From NCBI GenBank assembly GCA_038025085.1, contig CM076139.1, positions 17,997,307 to 18,061,306 on the forward strand: a DNA stretch of 64,000 bases. The letters run 5' to 3'. This document shows, one piece after another, positions 21,631-33,600 of this stretch. Below the pieces are notes generated by a model. The model made no database searches. It worked only from the letters and a program-made list of their open reading frames with translations, and was not told where the DNA came from. A program made the position numbers and the translations under genes. The stretch's first letter is position 1; the number at the start of each line of letters is the position of its first letter. This DNA is from Tetragonia tetragonoides. Lineage: Eukaryota > Streptophyta > Magnoliopsida > Caryophyllales > Aizoaceae.

Positions 21631-24060
21631 ACTTTTAAAAATTTTGGTAAAGTTTGTTCCTTATCAAAACGGGTATCCGATCCGAAATCGATATTTGAAA
21701 CATATAGGCTTAGCGATTCAAGTCAACAAGTAGGGTTCGGGTTGGATTTTGGATTAGTGGTAAAACCTAACAAGTATATTGTGAATAGCAATAAGTAAGT
21801 ACTTTTCATACCAAACTTTAGAAATTGGTCGAGTTCTGGTCATATTTGAGTCGGGTTGATTTTGGATTCTCTCGATAACTTCAGGTTGAGTTATCAGGTT
21901 GGGATAATTATTATAGGTCTAAATAGAACAAATTAGAAAAAGAAAGAAGAGAGGAGAGTGGAGATAAGTAGTCGGTACTAATAGAGTAGACTTGAACTTT
22001 CTGATAAAGGTCAAAGTGAGATAAAAACTTTAAGAAATTAGATTTACAAAAAAAAACTGGATTGAGAGAGATAACATTGAGGAGAGAGAGGGATGGCAAG
22101 AAATCTAAAAACTTCCTATGTCGAAAAGTAATAATCTCACTAACCTTTCTCGTTCTTCTATGATGGCATGACTAGTATAGTTCAACAATAAAATGACTTG
22201 TTAAACTCATGAAACAACAATTTATGAGTTATATGATAGTCAACATGAATCTAAACTTAGGGACGTTTGTTTTTAAGTGCAATTGAAGCGACAACACCAT
22301 GTCTAATACATTAAGAGCCCCATTTTAGTTAATGACTAAAGGGTGTAGCCCGAAAAAATAAAAATAAAAAAATTCTACATGTCGTAAAGCTTAAAGAAAA
22401 CATGCAATAGAATTTGTTTGACTGGACAACTTCACCATATTCTTCTCTCACAACGAATATTATGGTAATAAATTTTCATTATTTATTATAACAAGGCCTA
22501 ACTTTTATTTTAACATATGTCTGCACAAGGCCTCTGAAATATCCGAGACGACCCTACCTAAAGTCCTAAACTACATTTAAATTCAATGTATGTCTTAAAT
22601 CAATATAATTGAGTTCACAATTGAAACTATTAATTTCGAAGATGGAGTATATATATACTTTTTGGATTAGTATTATGATATTCAGTTTAACAACAACACG
22701 TGTCCCTTTGTTATTGTATTTTCCTTTATTTTAATCTGGTTTTATCGTACAGAATTTGAATTAGGTTGTTTGGGTCCCTATGTTCGTCAGAGTTTTGTGA
22801 AGATTGTTTGCAGGGTTAAGTTTTCTAAATCGATAAGACTAGTGCAATCTTCTATGTCCAAGAGATTTTTATTTCTAAATAGTTGTAGTACATTTTGTGT
22901 TTACTATCGATGATACGTAGGCACTTACTATCGATGACACGTAAGCGCTTACTATCGATGACACGTAAACGCCCCATTTACTTTGAAGATGTACATTTTA
23001 GGGCAATGGAGGTGATCAGATAAACCATTGAAAATTGTGAAGATGTACCATTGCAATTTTTTTTTGTTTATTTCCATACCCTACTTAGCTTCAATCATGA
23101 CTATGATCCTTCATCATCATATCTTTTTAATTAGCTTCAATTAATTATCTTTGGTTATGCTTGCTATGCCAACCCCGCAAAACACTATTATTAAGTCATT
23201 ATGTTATATATAGAAACATAAGAGACTACGCCACTGAATTTTGAATTTGACAATTAATTTTTATGATGTGGTAATAATAATAACCCTAAAAAATATTTTT
23301 GTAAAATTATCGCACTAACTCATGGTTGGAGGTCGAAATTTAAACTCATTACACTCAATTTCATAATTGATGGTGAAATTTGACCTTATGGGCCTTCGAT
23401 CACCCCGATCCCCATATAATGTATCTTGAGAGTAGGGATGACAATGGGCCATAGCGGGGTAGCTAGGGAATGCCTTATCTAACCCCCCCCCACCCACCAT
23501 GCATATGCTCCACCCACCCCACCCCTTTACGGGTATACGTATCCTAGTGGATATCTAGCAACCTACCCAGAATCCAATTATTAAGCACAATTATTTCCAA
23601 AGAACAAATAACACACAATGATCTCGAATGAGTAAAGACTATTACTAAGTATTGTTGGCATATAAGGTCATCACAAATTTTGGTATGGAAAAAGAACATT
23701 AAAAGAAGTGGAAAACCTAAACTAAAATTAATATTTTTGGTGATTTTACACATAATTTATTAACATGAACTAGTATTGTCGGTACAAGGCAATTACAAAG
23801 TCAAATCCACTCCCGCGCCACCACCCATGACGATTTATTTTCAAAATCCATCCCCGACTACTACCCACTTAACACCCTCCACACCCACTCCACATGAAAC
23901 GACGCGAAACTATATACACCTTTAGTCCTTTACCCATCCCACTACCATCCATATCTCAGTGCCGACTTTTGACAACGTGTCATAATCGTTCAACTTGGTG
24001 ACTTCCGAATTGGGTGATTTTTGGGGTCATAAAATGCGGAATAGCCCATGACCCGTGGAT
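21631..24060. other. Intergenic region without a recognised gene
   Basis: AT-rich, with no open frame resembling a known family. It contains the three-unit tandem repeat at 22901-22972 and a C-rich run near 23483-23525. Confidence 0.5.
22901..22972. repeat. Three-copy 24-bp tandem repeat
   Basis: Units at 22901-22924, 22925-22948 and 22949-22972, each close to TTACTATCGATGACACGTAAGC plus two bases. The last two copies differ by one base. Each unit contains ATCGAT and ACGTA. No function is assigned. Confidence 0.9.
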
Positions 24061-24064
24061 ATAA

Positions 24065-24420
24065 ATAATTCGAGTATTTTTTTTTTGCTTGTCAAAAGTT
24101 GTGTGATTATATTAAAGAAGCTAAAAAACAAGCATATAACCTACATGCCATACATAATCAAGGATGATATCCTCAGGGAGTAAAGTTCCAACAAAACACG
24201 AGGATGCCCCCTAGGCCGCAAAAGCATGTGCAAGAGTATTAAAACATCTAGGAGTAAATAAAGAAAATATTACAATCACAAGCATTACTTAAAGAAGAAA
24301 TTTCAGTGAGTATCGCAGCTTTGCATCCGAGAGAATACGCACCTGAGACCAAAATTGGCATGAATTTCAGCTTCAGCGGGGTCAATCGTTACGGTTTTGC
24401 TGGCAGCCAGCCTCCACAAC
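24065..24420 (-). pseudogene. LINE terminal RNase H relic
   Basis: Minus-strand translation shows degenerate pieces of the RNase H-like domain found at the end of plant LINE ORF2: a D/AEAE.HA block near 24370, and LAHAFAAWGASSC with LPEDIILD near 24150-24235. A T run at the left end (about 24076-24086) fits an A tail. Frames are broken. It ends 260 bp before the HtrA-like gene. Confidence 0.55.
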
Positions 24421-24459
24421 ACCACCTTCCAAACCAACAACAATACGAATATTTATAAT

Positions 24460-24610
24460 TTCGTTGCTCAAGTGATAGTACAGCTCTCATCCCTCTAACA
24501 TCTAGACGGTAGGTTCAAGACTCATTGCCCTCAATTTTATTTGGGCCGCTAAAAGCCCGACTTCCTTCCATATTCAATTTTTTTAAATATTTATTCAATT
24601 TTTCCGTATA
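24460..24610 (+). mobile_element. Possible tRNA-derived SINE remnant
   Basis: GTTGCTCAAGTGATAG near 24463 resembles a Pol III A box, and GGTTCAAGACTC near 24511 resembles a B box. Their spacing of about 45 bp is normal for a tRNA-like head. The tail is AT-rich. I found no clear target-site duplication, so it could be a chance match or an old truncated copy. Confidence 0.4.
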
Positions 24611-24678
24611 ACCAAACTACCAAAGCAACACCGGGAAAGAAAAATTAGTAGTGTATCGCAAATTCGCCAAACTGGGGC

Positions 24679-27600
24679 ATGGAGAAAGCAAAAGAGTCGG
24701 GATCTTCTTCTGCTCTTGCAAAATGGTCCGTCTCAGAAGTGATGGATAAAATCATTGCGGCTCAACCGCTCGGTAAGTCAAGCTCTGTACATATTATCAA
24801 ATTTCTGCGTTAATCAATCACTCTTTTTTTTTTTTTTTTTTTTGATTTTTTGGGCTCCTTTCCATACTTGTTACTTCAATTTCGAATTTTGATGCTTAAA
24901 TATTACTGTAGTTCTGTGTATGCTCATGGTAACTTAATCGCTTTATTTTTGGGTGCAAAAGATTTGGTTTTTGTTTCATTTTATATGAATATATGGGTGC
25001 AAAAGATTTGATTTTTGGTAGCTTTTGTTTAACAACCCCCTAATTTTCATAGAAAACGTTGAAGACAGGGTTGATCGCAGCAAACAAATTGATTTTTCAT
25101 GACCATTTTATCGTGTTTTTGTTAAAACCCTAACAAAAATTGCCCACAATAGAGAATAGGTGACTGTCATACTTCTTAAACCTATTGTAACTTGAATTAG
25201 CTATCTTGTTTTTTTTCTTATCCTTTTCTTTTTTGGTTGTGCTAATACAATATTGTTAGAATCCCTGTACTAAGTTGTTTATGACCCAAAAGTCCCCTAC
25301 GACGATTATTCGGGCTCTGCGGGTGGCGCAGTGGCTGGCTTACCAAAACAATTGGCTGGTGGAGGGAATATTTCACTGGCTGTTGGAGGGAATAAGTTGT
25401 TTATGACCCAAAAGTCCCCTACGACGATTATTCAGGCTCTGCGGGTCGCGGAGTGGCCGCCTTACCAAAACAATTGGCTGGTGGAGGGAATATTTCACTG
25501 GTCATTGGTCGTGTTTTTTGGGTAATGCAGCCTTGTAGACAATTCATGGAGTAGGAACCTTTTCCCTTTGTCTTAAAACAAGAATTAAATTTAATGATCA
25601 AAATGTACTAGTACACATACACAGATTACCTGTCAGTTAGTGGTCAACAAGAGCTGAGACTCAAGGATATTGTCCTCACTAGGACCACCTTCCATTTTAA
25701 GTTGAATGTTTCTTGAATGTAATTCTGAAAGTTAGCAACTTTTCTAAAAAAAAAGAGTAAGAAAGTTAGAATCTTTTAGTGAATACCACTAATTATATTT
25801 TAGATGTATATTATTTGTTATGGTAATCTGTAATTCTTCCACCCATACTGTTTTCATCCCTATTTTGCTTTATTGGCAGAAAAGGAAAGACCAATGATCT
25901 TCAGGTGCCAAGAATATAGGCCTTATGATGGTAAGTACTTCATTCATTAGTTCTAGTTCCCTGCCTTTTGTCCATTGCTGTGTGATTCCCCCAAGTTTAG
26001 CCTTTTCATACATTAAAGTAATAGCTAGTGGTTAATATGTGTCTACAAATTAGAGTAATGTTTTAAGTGTTTTTTAAGCACCCAAGAGATATGTTCCATT
26101 TGTTCTTCTTGACTAAATTCTTTCCCTCTTCTCCACATGTGGGGCGCTGGTGTGATGCTTTCATATGACAGAAACAAAGAAAAGAAGCTTAGGAGTATTT
26201 GGTAACTTAGACGATGGAAAGGCCCATAGTTGCAGGGTGAGAGAAGTCGCTTTAAGTAGAGCTCCTTCTGTTGTTTGCCTCAAATGTTATAAAGGTATTC
26301 TGTTCTTACAACTTTTTACAAGTGGAAGATGTCTTATAATTCTGTTGGTTGATTAACTAAATAATTATTTTGTCTTATTTTACATTGTTTCAGGAGACAT
26401 ACTTATGTTTGATTGCTCAGGAACTATCATAGAGTGGGATGGCATGGTTGGAACAGTCTTAACTTCAGCCACTCTTCTTAAAGGATATGGGGATACTATT
26501 CCTAGCAATCTTACGGTTAGTGTTAATTGCTTAGACCTTCTCATTCTGCTTCAGCAGTCTGTTTTGTCCCAGGCTATACCAATTCATGTTGATTTAGGAT
26601 CTCAGTTTCTTTTGCGTTATGTTCTTGTATAAATCTTGCAGCCGTACAAATTTTAAAATGTTATTTTACTTATTATTATTCCTAATTGAGAAATAACATA
26701 TCTAAAATAATGTAACCTATTTTCTAAATGAATTTACCTTAGTTAATCATGGTCCTTTTTTTTTGGATAATAAAAGTTTCATTAACTTTCTAAAATAGCG
26801 ATGCAAAGTTAGAGGACAATGAGTCCTCAAAGTGGAAAGCAAAAGCTAAGTATAAATCCAATCACTCCATACATGCCGAACGTCCTTAAGGGACACCCCC
26901 CTAAAAGCCCATCCTCCTTGGCCCAGAGAGAAGCCAAGTACACCACACCATCCCAAACAAAACCAAGACCCTCGCGTTCCTCTCCAACCAAAGACATCAC
27001 AAGATAGCCAAACATAGGGAACGCTTACAACAACTTGCCCTCCTTTCCCCTCCCCATATATACAAACCACACGTGAATCAAATCATGGCAGGACAAGCAA
27101 ACTGTTTCCCAAACATCCTGCAACAACACACATCACACGTCACAAACTAATGCACACAACTCTAACTAGCCCCGATAACACATCACACAAACATCAAGTA
27201 ACAATGCCCACCCAGGTTGCCTCCGCACAACATGTCATGTGTGTTCGACCTACCCAATACCATAGTCCAAACAAAAGGAACACACCTTCTGATGACTTTA
27301 ACTTCCAAATGTAGTTAGCTTAAGCGATGTGGGGATACTGCCAGGGAAGACCTAAAGAATGTAAGAAGGATTTGCAAGAGAAAACCCGAGAAGAGTCTTC
27401 AACCCAATCGTTACTAGGGATGAGATGAATGGTGTTTAGAACACCAAGGAGGAAAGTAACGTCCTCCAACTATCTATCAAAAGGAGCTCTCCGTAAGTGG
27501 ACGTCTCAAGCGTCATTGGCACTCGAGTAAAAATGAAGATTGAACAATCGATAAACTCGACGATATGTGGTGGAGAAGAGAAATCCCTTTTCCACACATC

Positions 27601-30600
27601 TTCCTAGAATTGAACCCAATTACCATTACCCACTTTCTCCTTGACTAGAAGGAAAGAAAGACTATACGTGACATATGTATTTCCACGGGCAAGCATGGAG
27701 ACTTGGAGACGGTAGAGCCTGCATGGGCATCCCACCCTTTTTGTCGAAGACCGCACTTGCTCCCAGTAACTTGGTACCAAAGGGACCGAACTTCAGAGGA
27801 AAATGCCACAACCACGTACCCACCAACGAGATGTTTTTATACACCAATCTACCAAAACCCAGCCCCCCCTCTGTCTTGGGTCGTTAATTATGGTCCTCTT
27901 CAATTGTCAAAGTTGTGGTTTTCTCAAAAAACTAGCCTCCCAGGGAAGATTTTAGAGGCTTCTATTTTGGGTCATTGTACATGATTTTTTTTGGGTGACG
28001 TTCTTCTTGAGAGATTCCTCCCCCTACTTAAATATCATATTGTTTCAATGTTAGTTTGCTGGTTGCTCATGCTTGTCCTTAGAAATTCATCTCTCAGGTT
28101 TCATCTTTCTTCTTCCCTTTAGTCAGTATAATGCGGGAACTAGTCTAAGGGTTTGGTTTTGACTTTCAGGAGGATGTTTGGAATGAGGAATTTCCTTGTC
28201 TTCCATGTATCTTAAGATCTATCCATACTGACATCTATTCCAAAATGGTGGTTTCTTGGTGATCTTTATCTTTGGAGGAACCATCGTGATTGGGAAGTGG
28301 GGGTTTCACCATTTTGATGAGGCGTCCTGGGCACCATTCTTAGGATTCTCAGTTTGGATTACTAACCCCTTTGGGGTCTTTTCATGTGAATCAATTCTTC
28401 ATCATCTTAGCTGACCTTCAATGTCCCCTCTCTAGTTCCCAGCTTAATCTGGGGTCTAGTGTTCTCCTTAAGGTGCGGGCCATTGTTTGGACCAAGGCTC
28501 TAGGTAAGGTGAATACTAATGACATGACGCAGAAAGCCTAGCTGGATTCTTTCCCAGATTTTTGTGTGATTTGCTATTGGGATAGTGAGACTTGTTTACC
28601 TGTTCTTACACTGTGACATGGCCAGTCTTTGTGGTGTCGACTTTTTGTTTGCCTTGGACCCTGCTACTATTGTCTAGTTCTAGCATTTGCAGGTGAGGCA
28701 TATTGGGGTAGGGAGGGGGAAGGAATATACTGCTCTTGTGGTGTGCAGTCCTGGCATTACTTCGGTGCTTGTGGCTTGAGCGTAATTCACTGGTGTTTCC
28801 TGGGATGCCTCTTTTGACTGTTCTTGTCTGGAGACAGATGCTGTATTTCTCTTCATCTTGGGCCAAGGCTGCCGATGCCTTTAGGAGGGTATTGATTACT
28901 GTTCTCCAATGGCATTTGGGGTCTTTGTAATTAGAGATTTGCTTGAGGGCTTATTCTCCCCCTAGGTTCTAGCTTCTATTTTGTTCTATTAATGAAATCT
29001 TATATTTTTACATTAAAATTCTAAAATTATTTGGAAAAGTTACATTCTTTTGCTGCAGAGCAAATATTTTTCTTTGAAGCTATGCAACTGAACAAGTTGC
29101 ACGCTGTGTCCCATACTTTGTCTAGTCGCAACTACTATTATTGATAATGATACATCTGAATGTGATTTTCTGAGGGTGGTTTATTTGAAATCATGCTTCT
29201 GTTCGGTTATTTTATTGTATATCTATGCAATTTGTTGTATGGAAATTAAGAGTTTCTGTATCATGTATGTTCTGCAAGCATGATTTGCATTGTGTCAATG
29301 GGCTGTAGTATAATGTTCGGGATTGTGACCATTGTTTCTTCGTGCCTGATTGTTAATTAACATATGCTTTTCCTTTAGGAGGGTACGTTGGTGGGATGAT
29401 TAAAATATAATTTTTACCAGGCAGATCTCTGTCAGAGATGATAATTTTCTAACCAACTTTGTTTTTCACTTGCTCTTTCTTGATTGTATGCAATAACTTG
29501 TGTTGTAAGCATGATTTACATGGAATGATAAAAATGTGTTAGTAATCAGCACATCTGTTGCTGTAAATTATCATTCTTACATAGACATGGATCTCGGCAT
29601 GAACCAATCTGTTGATTAGTTTTGGATTATATTAGTGTGGAAGATTATCATTGCTAGAGTGACATGGATCTCGGCGTGGATCTTACGTATTTCATTAACG
29701 TTATTGATATTTGAGGCTAAGTGCAAGTTTCATTTGCTTAAGGTTTTTTCATCTCAAAGATAATAACTTTTCTGAAGCACATCAAGCTGCAGTTTAGATT
29801 TTTGTAGATATAAATTCAGAGCTCTCCAATTAATTTTATGTTTTGATACTGAATATTTGGAAACAGATTTTTGGTTTGTTTTAGTTTGATGTATATTTGT
29901 AAATTTGTAACAATCTCTTTGAGAATGTTTGCACCCTTTAGGATTAGGTTCTTCATCTCCCTAGACTCTGCAAGTGGCTAGATCTACTCTGCAGGTTGGC
30001 ATTGTGGTGTTCTGTGTTGTTCTTGTTGTATGTTTACATTTGAATCTGTGATATGACGAGGGATACTTACATGGTCGATCTCTTATGTCTTGATGTATGC
30101 ATGCAGTGATGCAAGTATCTAAAAATATTTTTTTTCTTTTTCTCCTCTTTATGCAAAATTGATATATCTACAATGTGTTTGACTGTATAAACATGTGGAT
30201 CAACAACTATGTTACCAGGACTCGGCTGTTTAGGCCACCATACCCGTGTCGACACGACACGACAGGGGTACGGGTTCGAAATCCACGTCTGACACGGAAA
30301 TTTTCAGTGCGACACGTGGGTACTTTCATGGCAGTTTTCAGAGAGAAAAAGGAGGGCGAGAGAGAATGTTGACAGAGAGGAGAGAGAAGAATAAATAAAG
30401 ATTAAAAAGGGCAGATGAGTGTGCGGCTCCTTCCTCGCCATTCTCGTTTGCTTCAAGCCGTTGGCTCTGAGTTTCTCTCTCTCTCTTCTCTGTCTCTCTC
30501 CTTTGCTGTGACTGGTGACTGCGGCACTTTGAAATAGCCAGGTAGGGTTTTGGTCTTCGTGGGACTTGATAAATGATGTTCACGTGCAGTCACTTAAAAA

Positions 30601-33600
30601 ACAGAGAAGAATCACGTGCAGCAGTGGATGGGTTTGTTTTAAAATTGTCTTGGGCCCAAAAATCTGGTGGGCTTCCTTTTAAAAAGAGAGCCACGATAAG
30701 TTAACGTCTTTCAATTTATCAGTTCCTATAGCTACAACAATTATAACTTGCAAATAAAAAAATTGTTTTTTAAAATACAATCTATAAATAAGAAATATAT
30801 TTTATAAATACCGTACCCCCGCACCCGTGTCCCTAATTTAGGACAATGTCCCCGTGTCCTCAAATTTCAAACCATAACGTATCCGACCCTTGGACACGTA
30901 CCCGCACCCGACACCCGTACCCGAGTCCTGGTAACATAGTCAACAAGTCTGGATTAAAGCACCATTTCGAAGGTAGTATGATTATGCCGTCTGGACCTCT
31001 GAATTATTTGTATGTCATATATTTGCTACTTCTCAGCTTTCAATATGAAGTATTCATATATGGTAAATTGCCTGATCATGTGCGGTTCCTTTAGTCCATT
31101 TTTGCTTGATATTTTCCCCTCTTCAAGTTTTTTGTTGTTGTGGTGGTGGTTGTGGTTGTGCTTGCTTTACAGCTATATTGCTCGATGTTTCAGGTTAAGG
31201 TACATTTGGCTAATGATGAAACAATACCTGGCTGTGTCTCATATATTGATGTCCATCACAAAATTGCGACTATATCTATATCATCAGATTCTGAACTTCA
31301 AGTTGCTCCTCTTGAACAACCTGGTCCTGTATCATTTTCCCCAGGGCAGTATGTTGTAGCCCTTGGCCGTCATTCTAGTACATATGATTTTATGGCTTCT
31401 TATGGGGAAGTCAATTTCGGGCACAGTGACTTTGCTGAGGGTCTTTTGTCTTCAAGTTGCAGTATAACAGAGGTCAGCAATTTTCTCTTCCTTTTTTCTC
31501 CATAGTGAATTAGAGAACTGCAGTAGTGCCTTATATGATCATTGAACTCTGGTATCTCCTCTGTTCCATTTGTACCCTCTTGCTCACTCACTTTTCAAGG
31601 TCCAATTTTGACAATCTTTTTCTTTTAAACTATATAAGTAAAAATGATAAAAGATATAAATTGAAAATACTTTTTAAGACGAATCCAACAGATATTTTTT
31701 CATATTGTGAATCAAAGTAACTTTTTTCACAAATTGACATTCAAACTTGGACACGAAACTCCACTTAAATTAAACCGAGTTAGTATTTCAGTTCCATAAT
31801 GGTGACATTTGAATTGCAAATTGTGGTTTGTCCTAATGGGTTTTAGATTTGTTAGTTCCAGAGGTCCCAAGTCCGAGTCCCCTCAGGGGGCCACTGGAGG
31901 TTTTACTGGTCGTTAACTTCAGGGCCCATGGGATTAGCCAAGGAAAACTTGGACACCCATGTCATCTAAAAAAAAAGGGTTTTAGATTTGTTAGTGCAAA
32001 TATCAGGCTCCCACAAAATTGTTTCAAGGAAAAATTGAAGTGCTTATGTGCATCTATTTGATGCATTTTGTTTTTTTGTGCCTCTGTTTTGCGAAGATGT
32101 TTGCACCTGAATCTTTACCTTTGCTTCAATGTGTACTAGCATGGCACTGGCGGACCCCTTGTTGATGTTCATTCTGGAGTTGTCATCGGGATGAATTTTA
32201 ACGGTTCTCGAAATACCCCTTTCCTCCCAAGTAGCATTGTGTTGAGATGCTTGAAGCACTTCAAGAGTTATGGGTATGTTATTGTTGGCCATTGTTTTTT
32301 AACTCAACGTTGACTTGGTTTGCTTTGTCATATGTCATTTCATTTGCTTTAATTGCCGATAATTTTTGTGTTTTGGTTAACAAAATTTGAAGCCTTTATA
32401 AGGCTGGTTTGAAGTACCTTGTAAATATGTTGATGTTTACCATGACAGTCGTTATCCTGAAATAATCAATCATCGTATGTTTTTAATTTGGGTGAAAGCT
32501 ATCACTAATGAGTATTATTTTTCTCTTAAAATTCTCATGTAACCCTAAAATCAACTTCCATCACCCTCCCTCCTTTCAAATGATATTCCATATCAGGATG
32601 CGATAGTTAGTTTAGGACAAAGCGTCAAAACATTTATCTTTTTAGTACAAGTTTTCGTTTTTCAGATGGAGGGTAAAATATATGGAAACTGTCAAAAGTG
32701 AACAAAAGACTCTGGAGCTAGAAAAGAGTACGTAGAATGAATTATGTTTCTTAGGTGATCATTAGAAATCAATATAGGTTAAGAAATAAATTATGTCAGA
32801 GTAAACTATCGGTTGGATTGAAGTTCGATTCAATGCCAAAGGGCATTTTTTGGAGTTGTGTCCTTCTTCGAGGGGGCATACGTGGGCGTTTTTCATCTCT
32901 AGTATAACTAAGGTCGATAGGTGGGTGTACCGTACTGCTGCGGTCGGGGAAAACAGGTCTCAGAAATCTGTTCGTAAAGGGTTGAAGGACACGGAGGTTG
33001 CTCTTTTTGTGTCCGTCCTTGGCTTGAAGTTCTTGGAGATTGGCGGCAAGAGTGTCCGTTTGACAGGGAGAAGGCGAGTGGGGCGGGTGGAGCAAATGAT
33101 GTTGAGTGGGATAAGAACGTGGCATGTGAGGTGCATGGGGCACGTGAATTGGAGTGCCAGATACCTGCTGACTTGGATATAGTTGGCCATTCAGTTTGAT
33201 TCGAATGTCAGCTTAGGTGGTATTCGAAGTTCACAATCAGGTTCTGTTGTTGATATTGTGCTTGATTTCGGCCAGTTGCTTTCTCCTCATCTTCTGAATG
33301 CTGTTGCAAGTGCCTACATCCCTGTAAACTGTAAAGGGGTTGAAGCTGGGCTGAATGGCCTGATATTAGGAAACAATCAGCAGCAGGGTCGACATGTTAG
33401 CCCTGTTAGTTCTGGTCCTGCAGGGCAGTCCTCAGCGGTGTTTGGGAGTGTACCAGGGGTAGGCAATGTGCAGGAGAAGCCTACTCTAGTTGGAAGTGAT
33501 AGTGCTCAGAACTGTTTCTGAAGTGGTGTAAATTGGTTAGCAGGTTCCAGTGCAAACAAAGATAGAACTTGCTGTATGGTGGTTCCAAAAGTTGGGTTTG

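Noticed and set aside
22901..22972. CRISPR-like array
   Set aside because: Units abut directly with no spacers and this is plant nuclear DNA.
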